Part shown: positions 1 through 11,647 of the stretch, in pieces
How positions within the stretch are numbered: the stretch's first letter is position 1
Layout: each line of letters begins with the position of its first letter
Source: Amphibalanus amphitrite
Taxonomy: Eukaryota > Arthropoda > Thecostraca > Balanomorpha > Balanidae
Direction of reading: 5' to 3'
DNA: 64,000 bases
Assembly (NCBI RefSeq): GCF_019059575.1
Contig: NW_024881597.1
Coordinates: 180,001 to 244,000 of the forward strand
Notes under the pieces: generated by a model
Seen by the model: only the letters and a program-made list of their open reading frames with translations
What the model was told of the DNA's origin: nothing
The model's database searches: none
Position numbers and translations under genes: made by a program

Positions 1-399
1 TGCAAATTCGAGACGCCCAGCTGTCTTACTGAATTGCTTGCAATATACAACAGCAGAGCTGATGGTATGGAGATTCTTACAAGCATACTCGGCAGTCGGC
101 GAGGAAAATTAAGTTGCCTTGATAACCTTGTGAAAATTAGGCCATACCTAGCCATCTTTATCTGCCAAGGCGACCTGTTAACACAGCCTATTTAATTTTG
201 TTTGTTATAGATGCAAGGCAGTGTGCTCAAAGTGGCTTGTTTTAACAGAGGAAGTGCCAAAGTCGGATCCATATCCATTGGGGGGGGGGGGTGAAAAGGT
301 ATTGATTTAGGGTATCCACGCGGCCTCTCTGTCCCACTCAACTAATTCAACTGGTTGCGGCTTCCTCCGCCAGACAACCCCTCTCAGGAAGCTCATGTA

Positions 400-475
400 T
401 TGCGCGCCATGGTGACTCGAACCCAGTCTCTCACTGCCGGGAGTTCAACGCTCTACCAACTGAGCTAGAAGACGA
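400..475 (-). repeat. tRNA-like sequence (probable tRNA-derived SINE remnant)
   Basis: On the minus strand an A-box-like TAGCTCAGTTGGTAGAGCG is followed about 35 bases later by a B-box-like GGGTTCGAGTCACC, the two internal promoter blocks of tRNA genes. The anticodon and acceptor stems do not pair, so this is not a working tRNA. It may be a tRNA-derived SINE head or a decayed tRNA gene. Confidence 0.4.
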
Positions 476-743
476 AGTCAGGCTTCAAAAATAGATGACC
501 AAACTATTTGGAACGAGTTGGATTTTTTGCGTAGCGCAATCTGTCTTCGTCGGTCAGCCCTGTTTCTAATTTCTAGCCAGCTTTTTGACCAAAAGTAGTA
601 TAGTTCTGAGCATTACATGCGTTATTTATTCATCACAAGACAGCATGCTGACGGCATGACGAAAGCCACTGCTGTGAAGGAAATGCATCCCGCAATCATT
701 TCACCAGTCGGCTCTTCTCGTCAGTTCCTTTATATATCTAGAA

Positions 744-1004
744 TAGAGATGTCAATTGGATACCAACTTTTTGGTATACCGATACCAAACCAATACCAAC
801 TTGGTATTTGGTATTTCAATCCTAATATGTTTGGTATTTTGTTGGTATTAAAAAAACCCACTAATGCAAAAGAGGCTGATAAATTGGTAAAAAGTTGGTA
901 TTTTCCTCATTCTCCAAAGTTGGCTTGGTTTCGGTATATCCTCACGGTTTGCTTGGTATTTGGTTTGGTATCGGTATTCCGATTTTCTGTAATTGACATC
1001 ATTA
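744..1004. mobile_element. Small hAT-like MITE built of GGTATT repeats
   Basis: The ends TAGAGATGTCAATT and TAATGATGTCAATT (inward) are flanked by ATCTAGAA and ATCTATAA, an 8 bp duplication with one difference. The inside is mostly repeated TTGGTATT/ACCAATACC motifs. At 261 bp it is too short to code. In the last visible PC2 intron. Confidence 0.55.
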
Positions 1005-1651
1005 ATCTATAATATACCAGCAGAGGAGTGGCATAGAGATGCCTCAAGAGAGCCATTCTGTTACCACTTTGGAAATGATTGGATCATATCTCACGTTACA
1101 CGGCTTTCAAGGAAAATACTTTTTCTGGAAATATGCTGCGTGTTGGCAGTAGTGCGCTGCAATGCAAAAACATCATTAAAGACGAAATGCAGAAAATAAT
1201 GATGAAATTGGCTACGCTCGTTGTACTATGCGTACACTATCAAATCTCACAATTTTGTGTCTTATGTTGAGCATCTGAGCATCATTAAAGGATGTGCTAT
1301 ATGTTTTGATACCTTCTTAGTTTTTAGATCGGCAATCAATGTGGAATAGTGAAAAGAAGTTTTTTAAATGTTTTAAGCAGCCCGAGACTAAAAAAAAAAA
1401 TGTAGAACAGTGGCAGAGGCCAGAGCATGGGGCTTCCGATGTTGAGAAGCAAGGCTCATGAATCGTACCGGCGTCCGATCAACGAGACTTCTGACGAGTA
1501 CGATCTGCGGTTTCCTTACATAACCGATGAAAACTCGACACCTGCTTTGAATATAAATACCCGCTCACGGTTAATCCCAGCCCCACACCCCTCCCAACAG
1601 AATTCAACGCTGGGCATCATTCGGTCACGGAGACGGCTGAATTCAACTCAC

Positions 1652-1752
1652 TTAGCCTCCAGAGCCAGCGCGAAGACGCCAGCGGCCTCAGGCGCAGCGG
1701 CAGACGTGCCAGAGTGGGTCTTGGTGCATTGGCCGTACAGGTCAGTGGTGGC
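1652..1752 (-). CDS. amon: PC2 prohormone convertase, exon 9 (catalytic Ser); gene continues off the left edge
   Basis: The exon is 101 bp (33 codons plus two bases), with acceptor CCCCCAG and donor GTGAGT. It encodes [20 protein letters not shown] and [13 protein letters not shown]. Ser403 in HSGTSAAAP is the nucleophile of the triad. With exon 8 it reads V-ATTDLYG, as in other PC2 proteins. The next expected residues (Asn, then the LTWRDMQ-type block) were not found in 1-1651, so the remaining exons, encoding the end of the catalytic domain, the P domain and the C-terminus, should lie beyond the left edge. The exon's acceptor is part of a 32 bp tandem repeat that gives two further acceptor-like copies in the intron. 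Confidence 0.95.
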
Positions 1753-1915
1753 CTGGGGGCAGACGGGGTCAAGTCAGTGGGAGCCTGGGAGTATACAATG
1801 TCAGGTCAATTGTGGCCTGGGGGTACACAAGGTCAGGTCAGACAGGGTCAAATCAGCAGCAGTCTGGCGAAGGTCAGCTTGGGTCTGTGGAGGGGTCAGA
1901 CGGTCAGTCCACTCA
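1741..1915. repeat. 32 bp tandem repeat spanning the exon 9 acceptor
   Basis: Units at 1741-1772, 1773-1804 and 1805-1836, and more diverged ones to about 1915, follow the pattern GTCAGTGGTGGCCTGGGGGC. The first unit contains the first 12 exonic bases of exon 9 and its CCCCCAG acceptor. The next two keep acceptor-like CCAG at 1785 and 1817 (minus strand). Confidence 0.7.
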
Positions 1916-2283
1916 GGTGAATAGTTTTGCTCTGGCTAAGAAACGAATGGTCCTCAGTGCTGATAAGAATGCCAGTACAGGGCATTGGAAGGCCCCAATG
2001 AGATAGCTGGTCTGACTAAAGGAGAAAGAACCGGTTGGCTGGGTCTTTTTACAATCACTGCAAAGCGTTTATCATTCAATACACTATACATGTACGATGT
2101 GCATAGACATAGATAACATCGTCATGGGGCATACCAAGCGAGTGGAAAAATATTACTATAGGTTTGCATGTAAGTCGCTGTAGGTGCTGGTGCACTGACG
2201 AATGCTAGGGTGGCGGTAAACCCCCGAAGCGAAGCTACTATCTGGCGACTGGTTGTGTTCTTTGTATGCCCATCGACACTTAC

Positions 2284-2496
2284 CACGCCCGTGGTGGGGT
2301 CCTTGGCGCCGTTGGAGAAGGTGGACGCGATGGTGGACGAGCAGCTCTCGTCGTAGTGGGCGTTCTCGCCGTCGTTGATGGCCGAGTTGATGGAAATGGT
2401 CCACATGCTGGCCGCGTAGCCGTCGCAGTTGCAGTCATCGTCCTCGCCGCCGTCCCCGGACGCCCAGACGTAGATGTTGCCCAGACCGTGGCGGCC
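2284..2496 (-). CDS. amon: PC2 prohormone convertase, exon 8 (oxyanion-hole Asp)
   Basis: The exon is 213 bp (71 codons, residues 316-386), phase 0 at both ends, with acceptor TGCCGCAG and donor GTG before GTAAGT. It encodes GRHGLGNIYVWASGDGGEDD, then DCNCDGYAASMWTISINSAI and YDESCSSTIASTFSNG. Asp330 in WASGDGG is diagnostic: other convertases have Asn at this oxyanion-hole position, and PC2 alone has Asp. This separates the gene from furin 1/2 and PC1/3 relatives. The rest is nearly invariant across animal PC2. Confidence 0.96.
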
Positions 2497-2689
2497 CTGC
2501 GGCACAGGATAGAGACATAGGCGGCGTAACGGGGAGGGCACCGGGGCACCGTGCCCCCCTTTGATTTTGGCATCTTAACACTAGCCCTATGGGCCAAAAA
2601 TCGGCATGGAAAGAATGGGACCAAAAATCGGTTATGCCCACCCCCCCCCCCTTAATTGAAGGTGTTCCGCCGCTGCTGGATAGGGAGGG

Positions 2690-2940
2690 TTGCAGAGGTT
2701 CAGTGAGGTTCGCAAGGGTTCGGAAATAGTTAAGAGAGGATCTCAGAGGTTCATAAAGGTTCAGCAGCGAGCAGAGGCCCAGTTAGGTTCCCAGAGGCTC
2801 AGTGGGGTCACAGAGGTTTAGTGAGGTTCAATGAGATTCATTGAGGATCACGGAGACTCAATGAGAGTCGCAGAGGATCACTGAGGTTTAGTGAGATCCA
2901 TCAAGGTTCAGTATAGGTTATAAAGGCTCAGAAGGTTTGC
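2690..2940. repeat. Degenerate 10 bp minisatellite
   Basis: About 25 imperfect copies of GAGGTTCAGT, in PC2 intron 7 between exons 8 and 7. No coding signal. Confidence 0.7.
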
Positions 2941-3649
2941 GCAATCTGAGGGCTCATATTGAAAAAAAAATCAACTGTAACTACGGATAAATCAAATTTT
3001 CACGGTGAATACCGTGCAGCTACCAATTGGCACAGCCGATGTTTGCTGTTAATTAATTGTTTTAATATCCGCTATTTCCTCTACGAGCCATTAGCGTACA
3101 TTGTCGCGCAATTATCAATGCACGCTATAGCCGCTGTCGCCATGCCTGTATGTTGCTATAACAAACAAGGTTCTTGTCAGCTATGTTCCAACCATATTAA
3201 CGTAGTTGTTCATATCACGAAGCCATCCTGTGAGCCCCGGCACCTCCCCCTGTGGCGCCCCAGTTCAGAGGGTCTGCTGGCACTCCGGGGTCGCCCGCTG
3301 GTGATGACACTCAGGTCACACGGGTCACCAATTTCCTGTTGCTGGGCAGACCGTCCCGAGGGGCCCCAGTCGCCGCCGGAGCGTGGATGCTATGCATAAT
3401 ATCAGCGTCGGTTCATGCCCGGAGAATCCAGGTGCCCTGGTGGACTGTTAGGAGAGATAGTGATGGATTGCAGCCAGGTAATGCTGAGCATGAAACAGGA
3501 ATCGATTTGGATGGCATTGAGCGATGAGCGCCAATTTGCTTCATCAGGCAATTCAGCTCTCTATTGAAAATGTTTTCGACTACTGACGAACATTGAACGA
3601 GGAGTATGGCACTGATTCATTTTTATTTAGAGACTGGCTGTCTATGGTC

Positions 3650-3934
3650 TGTCTCACCGCTTCTCCTTGAAGGAATGTGAACCCGTCGGCTGTTGTCCCG
3701 TTCCGCCCGTGCGCCCTCCCCGTCCCGTTGACAAGCAATCCCCATCCCTGTGACGCTCTGTCTCACCCCATTGACACCCCATTCACACCCCGTTGACGTC
3801 CCTCTCACATCCCAGTTTTGGCGCTCCTGTCTCACCTCGTTGACGCTCCTCTCTCACTTCATTTACACCCCTGTCTCACCCCGCTGACGGCCCTATCTCA
3901 CCCCGCTGACGCTCCCATTCCGCCCCTGTCTCAC
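3650..3934. repeat. Tandem repeat derived from the exon 7 splice donor
   Basis: Imperfect units of about 21-23 bp of the form CTGTCTCACCTCGTTGACGC fill the 5' end of intron 7. Eight TCTCAC motifs (GTGAGA on the gene strand), counting the true donor, occur near 3652, 3762, 3804, 3832, 3852, 3873, 3895 and 3930; the last is the real donor. The copy near 3832 keeps the AACGAG/GTGAGACAGG context intact. Confidence 0.7.
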
Positions 3935-4110
3935 CTCGTTCACGCCGCGGACGATGGCGCGCATGGTGGCGTTACGCGGACCGTCCACCGTTTCGCCGTC
4001 GTCAGTCGGGCCCCAAGATGCCGAGTAGATGTCGATCAGGTTCGGCTCGTGACCCATACTGTTGGCCTCGATCAGATCCGTCATATACGGCTGGTCCAGC
4101 ATACGGATTC
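3935..4110 (-). CDS. amon: PC2 prohormone convertase, exon 7
   Basis: The exon is 176 bp (two bases of Gly257, then 58 codons, residues 258-315), with acceptor TTCGCAG and donor GAG before GTGAGA. It encodes IRMLDQPYMTDLIEANSMGH followed by EPNLIDIYSASWGPTDDGET and VDGPRNATMR. The IYSASWGPTDDG block is a convertase hallmark that helps form the substrate-binding cleft. NAT is a possible glycosylation sequon. The exon end and donor are repeated several times in the downstream intron as a minisatellite of about 21-23 bp (3650-3934), each copy keeping a GTGAG-like donor. Confidence 0.95.
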
Positions 4111-4499
4111 CTGCGAACACACGTCCGGGCATACACAGACGTCAGGCACATATGAGAGGCGATTTACTAGAGTTGCTTACTGGATGAGATTTGCCTTAGA
4201 AAAGACGCCAGAGGACAACTTTAAAAAAAAAACTTTCATCAATAAGTATAGCCTAGTTAGTACGTATATTCACCTGCATATCGCTTTTTATTTTCACTGA
4301 TCAGTGCAAAATCTACTACCATTACATAGCTAAGGGCTGTCAAGCATATATTTTTCCTTTCAAGGAAAGCGATAAATAAACCTCAAGAGTTACACCTAGC
4401 ATTGTTTTACTCCGTGTCAGTTGAGCTGGTTATCTGAAATGGCATGCGACTGGCTCTAAACTAAGCCCTGCTGGCAGGGAGGGCGAGCTGGCTGGTTAA

Positions 4500-4990
4500 T
4501 TTCACGGTACGGTGCACCGGTGACGTAGGCTGAATGCTGGGGACCGACGTCCCTGGCTAGCGGCTGAATACTGGGGACGTAGACCGACATCCCCGGCTAA
4601 AGACGGAATTCTGCGGACCACGACCGATGTCCCTGGCTGGTGGCTGAATATTGAGGACCTGGACCTGAGAGTAGGGCGGTGACCGGACCTCGGGTGACTG
4701 AGAAAATTTAGGTATAGGGTTTGGGCGGGGATAGGACCGCGGTATGGCTGAGATTGGTAGCCGACTGGTGAGGGTAGGGCAGTGACCGGGGCCGCGGCTC
4801 GGCTGAGATTGGTGTAGGGTAGAGCGAGGACTGGGGCGGAACGCGGTCTGACGGTGACCGCGTGGCCATGGTCCGGCTGAGATTGGTGGCAGACTGACTG
4901 CTTGAGATAGGGTGGGGCAGGATCGCCGTTTGGCTGAAGTTCGTCACTGGCTGCACTGAGGGTAGGGTGGGGACCGCGCCGCGTTCTGTC
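4500..4990. repeat. Two diverged minisatellite blocks in PC2 intron 6
   Basis: First block, about 4515-4690: units of about 38 bp with GGCTGAATACTGGGGAC. Second block, about 4690-4990: longer units with GGCTGAGATTGGT and GTAGGGCAGTGACC. Short open frames here are repeat products. Confidence 0.6.
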
Positions 4991-5036
4991 AACGGCTGAA
5001 AACGCAGTTGGACCCGATTGGTAACTAATTACTGAC

Positions 5037-5125
5037 CTGCCACCCGAGAGTTATAGGCGATACCGACTCCGCAGACCCCGTTGTCACGTGCGGCCGACAC
5101 CTCGCCGGCACACCGGGTCCCGTGG
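5037..5125 (-). CDS. amon: PC2 prohormone convertase, exon 6 (catalytic His)
   Basis: The exon is 89 bp: one base completing Ser227, 29 codons, and one base of Gly257. The acceptor is CGTAG and the donor is GTCAGT. It encodes [20 protein letters not shown] and then [10 protein letters not shown]. His228 is the second member of the catalytic triad, within the invariant HGTRCAGE motif of the subtilisin/kexin family. It is separated from exon 5 by a 7 kb intron carrying the nested piggyBac-like and Helitron-like insertion. The donor side of this exon borders a minisatellite-rich intron (4500-4990). Confidence 0.94.
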
Positions 5126-8066
5126 CTACGAGAAAAACAAACATGGAGCAGCGGTTAGGTGATTCAATGTCATCACATTCATCTGTCGTGATATTGTTGA
5201 GCAAAGTCAAGACATGCACAAGAGGCTTAGCCGTGCGCCTCAGTAATAATTCGGCTGCACGTGAATAATGGAGGAGCGACGGATCGTTTCTACTCTAGGA
5301 ATCAAAGGCTAACTATATCATTGAAGAAAAACAAGGCTTTTGCCAAAAAACAACCAACATGGTAAATATTGTATTGACGTTTTAACTTCATCTTATGTTA
5401 TGAGCAAAAAAAGTATTAACTTATAAATTACTTTTAGTAAAAGTCGTGCTAAAAGCAACGTAACACACAAAACTGTGCTGGCGTCCTTGTCGCACAGATA
5501 ATTCTCACACTTTCTGAGGAATTTTCCACACATGTGGCTACGAGCGTGATACTATGAACACTCGTGATATATGGTGTATGCGGGAATGTTACGTAGGCAC
5601 ACGTACAGGTTGGCACGGCTAATGATCTGGCTCACGAATGAGGCCTTATGCAAGCAAAGATCGAAATGGATATCATGCATATCGTATGTTATGGACATTG
5701 CACCATACCTATTACCTGTGTGAACATAAGCGTATGGATAGTTTCAGCTATGGCTGGAAAACAGGCTTAAGCGGTGTTGAAATACCAGCTGAAATATTGC
5801 GCGCTGAAATAAGGAGCGTATGGTGTAGAATTAGGTGTTTGAATTGAGCTTGCGGCTGCTTCGGTTTGCTCAGTCGCTGCCTCGAAAATAAGGCTGATGA
5901 TGAGTCACGAGAGGTCATGGAATCAGGACCAGATGCCTCTTGAGCTTGGTGACCCCAGCTGCCTGCCGGTTAACGTCCGGCTCAAGCCACGAGGGAAATC
6001 GCTGGAGAACGGGGCAGTATAATCCCGTGAACTGAAAGGAGATTGGACATCATAAAACACCAAACGATCGCCATTATTTGGGTTTAGGAAAGAACTTTCC
6101 GTCATAAAAAGCACCATTGCGCTTTATACCAAAGCAAAATGTGGTATAAATCGTGACAATAGGCGGCAGCCAGAACAGTGTGGGGGGGGGGGGGGGGCAT
6201 ACCGGGAAAGAGAGGGGGTAATCGAGGTGATGTGTTACGCCCAGGGGAGGCTGTCGCGGTGTTGCCAGCTGCCTGGCGAGGGATGATTTATAGTCCAGCT
6301 ATAGGCAGAGCCCGCGCTCCACGGCGCTATCGGCACTCCAGCCACCATATTTAGTGCATTGTTGACGCACAGCTCGCAGAAATATATGATGTCGGTGACC
6401 CCGACGCAGCGCCTACGTCGCCAGATGACAGGGTACTTTAGTATGAAATGTTGCGGCTAGGATTGAGCTGATAGCTATAACGTGTGTCTCCTAAATCTTA
6501 AATAAATTTCAAATGAATCTAAAATAAAATCTTAAACGTGGACCGCACCGCTAAGCCTTTCTATGAAATATCACCAATACGCACTTTGATGTAATGAAGT
6601 ATTCGAATACGAGATACGAGATCCTACTCAGGTAGGCGAGGCGGCATACAGCCATGAGGGTTGAAGTGCAAGCTATGCGAACTGTTTCGGTCAGTTACAT
6701 AAGATAATTACAAACGAACAGCACAAGGTATCCTTCTCAGTTTTGTTCATTAGCAGTAGTGCAAACACATCAAAAACTTTTCAGTGCTCATTCATCATAC
6801 TTTGAGCTGCCCTTTGCAATATTCGTATCATGTTTGTTTCTTATCTTATTTTCTCTCCAGGGCTTTTGAACACAATGGTTGGTAGTGATTTACTTCGTGC
6901 TGTAAAAGGTAACAAATAATCCAACATGTTTTTAAACTCTAATAGGATTGACTTTAGGTCAAACTACTGCAAAACCTAGATTGCTTTCATTGATGGAATT
7001 AACTGCTCGCAAACATAGCAATTGTTGAAATTGCTTTTGATTATTGATATGTTTTCGAGGATAATAAAGCATTCGTTTCGTGCGGGTTTATGCCAAGGAA
7101 CGGGCGCCGTTTCCAATTTCTTGCGCTATATTTGAAAATGGTATCTCGGGGGCCCATTGCCAACAGATTGAGGGCCGAGTTACAGCTTTGAACGCATTGT
7201 TTTAGGATATAAAAGGAGTGTGTTTGTAAGGGAGTCAATGATTAGAATAAAAGCAATGATGTTTTTATAAAACGTTCACTATGTACTGAAGTGGACGAAT
7301 CCTTCTTGAACAAACAGCTAGCTCGCGAGAACAATTAAGCACTGACAACGAGCAGCAGTGCAAGATGACATATATCACATGTTTCCACCATCAGTTCCGC
7401 GGAGTCCAGGAAAATGTGTTTCTTTTTTACTCATGTGATTACTTTTGATCGACAAGCAAACGAACGATCATGCCTGGTTTTGCCTTGTAAACAGAGCTTT
7501 ATCAGTATATGTTGCAATAAGTAAAAATCCATTAGAGTAAGAATCGCTGTCTAGCGTATACTTTTTATATTAACGAGTGCTTTTGACAGTCTTGAGCACC
7601 TCAAACTCGTTAATTATTCGCCAATGTGCTACTTCAACAGATGATATAAGAATTTTCGAAAACTAAGCCAAATCTGGAAATTTTGCGAGAGAATGACTGA
7701 AGCAGTGAGCTTTAGTAAATGAGAAATTCGTTAAGCTTACATGTAGATTTTTTAACACGTGCATATCAATTATAATCCAGGTTTGAAGTAGGCTGGAGCT
7801 CTGATATCATCTGTATGGAGCGATCCAATGTTTTAATTATAATTGGAAAACAATGGGAATGTTCTTGGGTTATATGTATTACTTTAAGTTGGCTACACAA
7901 TACACATGTGTTTCGATATAAATCTTTTTCAAGCCATAAAGACAAAGTCACTGTACATAAATAATTCAATATCAATATCGATGTTTACAAATGACACCAG
8001 CAGATCGATAGGAGCATGCCTTGCGACATCAAACAACCAGCAGCCTCTGTTTCTATGGTTACAAAA
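5126..8066. other. PC2 intron 5, part without recognisable features
   Basis: AT-rich intron sequence between exon 6 and MITE copy A. A G16 run lies near 6181. Only short chance frames are present; nothing is recognised. Confidence 0.6.
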
Positions 8067-8070
8067 TTAG

Positions 8071-11000
8071 CCCGCGCCCCACTGGGGGGGGGCTATTTAT
8101 AGCCCCCCTCCCGTTTTTCTGCAATAACTTCCAAACCGCTTGACGGATCGACGCCAAACTTTCAGTACCTTCGGCTGCATCAATTTGACACCTTGTGTCA
8201 AAATTTGAACTTCGTAGCTACCATAGGTCGGCCGGAAATGACGTCAGAGTGACGTCATGTTCGTCCGATTTCGACGCAAAACATTGAACCACGGCACTCG
8301 CTCCCAAGAGCTCAGTTTTTAAGCTAGATCCAATCTCTTTGCATGAAAGGACTCAGAATTGACCGCGCTATCAAACTGCCATCTCGAATTTTCAAAATTT
8401 TGAAAATTTCGAAAATTTACATATATAAAAATCAAAATGTCCGTATGTATGTATGTATGTAACGCGTCAGTCACGCTTGGCGGGCTATTGCTCCGGAACG
8501 GTGCGGGCTACGGGGGTGAAATTTTGGACTTAAGTCGGACGCGTGCATCTGTTTGTTGTATTAAATTTTGGTGGGGGTGGGTTTGATGGTTTGCACGTGG
8601 CGGGCGCATCTTTGCAGCATTTTGGGCCGCGGCCGGTTTCGAGCAGACGGCACGCGCCTTAGGCTCAGTTTCTTCGCTGCGAAAATGAGCGAAATCAGAG
8701 CCGGCAGGTCACTGACCTTTGGCAATGAATACCGGAACAGAGCACCGCCGGCCAGGAGGAGACGCCAAATTTATTCTGGCCATAACTCGGCCGCTACTGG
8801 GCCGATTTTATTGAAACTTGATTTATTACGCTGCGCGTAATGCTGTCCCTCTTTACGCTGCGCGTAATGCTGTCCCTCTAGTCACATATATAAAAATCAA
8901 AACGTCTGTACGTATGTATGTATGTATGTAACGCGTCAGTCACGCTTGGCGGGCTATTGCTCCGGAACGGTGCGGGCTACGGGGGTGAAATTTTGGACTT
9001 AAGTCGGACGCGTGCATCCGTTTGTTGTATTAAATTTTGGTGGGGGTGCGCTCGCCGGTTTGCACGTGGCGGGCGCATCTTTGCGGAATTTTGGCCGCGG
9101 CCGGCGCCGAGCAGACGGCACGCGCCTTAGGCTCAGTTTCTTCGCTTGCAAGACTGAGCGAAATCAGAGCCGGCAGGTCGTTGACCTTTGGCAATGAATA
9201 CCGGAACAGAGCACCGCCGGCCAGGAGGAGACGCCAAATTTATTCTGGCCATAACTCGGCCGCTACTGGGCCGATTTTAATGAAAATTGATTTATTACGC
9301 TGCGCGTTATGCTGTCCCTCTAGTCACTTATATAAAAATCAAAACGTCTGTACGTATGTATGTATGTAACGCGTCAGTCACGCTTGGCGGGCTACTGCTC
9401 CGGAACGGTGCGGGCTACGGGGGTGAAATTTTCGACTTTAGTCGGACGCGTGCATCTGTTTGTTGTATTAAATTTTGGAGGGGATGGGTTCGGTGGTTTG
9501 CACGTGGCGGGCGCATCTTTGTGGGATTTTGGGCCGCGGCCGGTTTCGAGCAGACGGCACGCGCCTTAGGCTCAGTTTCTTCGCTGCGAAAATGAGGGAA
9601 ATCAAAGCCGGAAGGTCACTGACCTTTGGCAATGAATACCGGAACAGAGCACCGCCGGCCAGGAGGAGTCACCAAATTTATTCTGGCAATAACTCGGCCG
9701 CTACTGGGCCGATTTTAATGAAAATTGAATCATTACGCTGCGCGTAATGCTCGGCACCTAGTTACATATATAAAAATCAAAATGTCTGTACGTATGTAAC
9801 GCGTCAGTCACGCTTGGCGGGCTATTGCTCCGGAACGGTGCGGGCTACGGGGGTGAAATTTTGGACATAAGTCGGACGCGTGCATCTGTTTGTCGTATCA
9901 ACTTTTCGAGGGGGTGCGTGCAGCAGTGTGCACGTGGCGGGCGCATCTTTGCGGGATTTTGGGCCGCGGCCGGCGCCGGGCAGAGAGCACGTGCCGTAGG
10001 CTCAGTTTCTTCGCTTTCAAAACTGAGCGAAATCAGAGCCGGAAGGTCACTGACCTTTGCCAATGAATACCGGAACAGGGCACCGCCGGCCAAAGGAGTC
10101 ACCAAATTTATTCTGGCAATAACTCGGCCGCTACTGGGCCGATTTTATTGAAACTTGATTTATTACGCTGCGCGTAATGCTGTCCCTCTTTACGCTGCGC
10201 GTAATGCTGTCCCTCTAGTCACATATATAAAAATCAAAACGTCTGTACGTAACCCGTCCGTCACGCTTGGCGGGCTATTGCTCCGGAACGGTGCGGGCTA
10301 CGGGGGTGAAATTTTCGACTTTAGTCGGACGCGTGCATCTGTTTGTTGTATTAAATTTTGGAGGGGGTGCGTGCAGCGGTGTGCACGTGGCGGGCGCATC
10401 TTTGCGGAATTTTGGCCGCGGCCGGCGCCGATCAGAGAGCACGCGCATTAGCCTCAGTTTCTTCGCTTGCCAAACTGAGCGAAATCAGAGCCGGAAGGTC
10501 ACTGACCTTTGGCAATGAATACCGGAACAGGGCACCGCCGGCCAGGAAGAGACGCCAAATTTATTCTGGCCATAACTCGGCCGCTACTGGGCCGATTTTA
10601 TTGAAACTTGATTTATTACGCTGCGCGTAATGCTGTCCCTCTTTACGCTGCGCGTAATGCTGTCCCTCTAGTTTTATATAATAATATTCAAAATTTATAT
10701 TTGTATATTTTTTTTCAAAAAGTTTTTGACTTTTCGAAAAAATCGCAATATATGTGACAGAACGCATGATTATGACTAACTCTAGCAAGTTTTAGCTAAA
10801 TATCTTCAAAAATGGCCAAGCTATACGCATTATTGCAAAAAATTCACAATTATTAATTTTTCAAATCAATTTTTCAGTACGTATTTGACATCGTACACCA
10901 ATATAAATGGCACCATCGTGTTCCTGAGCTCAAACTGCATCCAATAGATACCATTTTTGTTGAAAATTTTTAACTTTAAAATTTGACCTTTTTTGACCTG

Positions 11001-11513
11001 AAAGTGACCTGATCTAAGCTAAATTCGACTCAAAATGACCTCGAATGACACAGACGACAGACATCAAATTAGAAATCTATGGCCTAAATGGACCATAAAA
11101 CATGTGTCACGTGACCGACGCATGATATAATATTTCCGTGACCTGTGATGACCTGACCCTGACCTGAAAATCAAAGTACAAGTTTGGTACCCTCAAGGTA
11201 TCTAGGGCATCTGTTCACAAGTGTGGAAACCAAAAATGAGCCTGATCTGACTTGTAAGACGGCGGCCAGAGCCCAAAATGTGAACAAGCCAAAATGCTAA
11301 TAATTTTTACTTTGACCTGATCTGTGACGTCATCGGTGACCTCGAGGTCAATGAAATTAGGTTTCGCTCGACAGTTTTTCCGGGGCTATCAGACGCCGTT
11401 TGAATTTTGACGATCGGCCCAGTAGTTTCGGAGTTAGGAGGGGGGGGGCTATGAATAGCCCCCCCCCCCCCCCCAGTAGGGCGTGTTATACACAGACCGC
11501 AGTGGGGCGCGGG
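8071..11513. mobile_element. piggyBac-like MITE, copy A, with nested Helitron-like array
   Basis: It is flanked by TTAG on both sides (8067-8070, 11514-11517). The ends begin CCCGCGCCCCACTG. The left end then forms a hairpin of a G run, the loop CTATTTATAG and a C run; the right end carries the matching hairpin (CTATGAATAG) set back by about 26 extra bases. The interior is AT-rich, with TGACCT-type repeats and no coding capacity. TTA(A/G) target duplication, CCC ends and unequal spacing of the inner inverted repeat at the two ends all fit the piggyBac layout. Copies D and E lack the 2.25 kb insertion at 8417-10671. Confidence 0.75.
8417..10671 (+). repeat. Five head-to-tail Helitron-like units of about 440-465 bp
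   Basis: The units are 8417-8881, 8882-9323, 9324-9761, 9762-10218 and 10219-10671. Each starts T(C/T)AC(A/T)TATATAAAAATCAAAA followed by GTAT repeats. Each ends with the hairpin TTACGCTGCGCGTAA, then about 10 bases and CTAG; the array is followed by T. A 3' hairpin plus CTRR before T, and TC or TT at the start, fit non-autonomous rolling-circle transposons (Helitrons), which are known to form tandem arrays. Units 1, 4 and 5 have the terminal hairpin doubled. Open frames across the units are chance products of GC-rich repeats. Confidence 0.6.
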
Positions 11514-11647
11514 TTAGACCCAGGTGGGCTGACAGTGACGCGGGACTATTCGTGGAGCCGCTTCAACGACTGCCTATCGATGGCCGAGTGAGTGCCTTAT
11601 CACATCGGTGAAGGCTGAAACAGACCCTTTCGGCAGTCAAGTAATCG

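Noticed and set aside
400-475. Functional tRNA gene
   Set aside because: A and B boxes are present, but acceptor and anticodon stems do not pair.
8568-10630. Repeated ~90-codon ORFs beginning MVGVG or MEGVR
   Set aside because: Frames of the GC-rich Helitron-like repeat unit; copies carry no domain and differ by indels.
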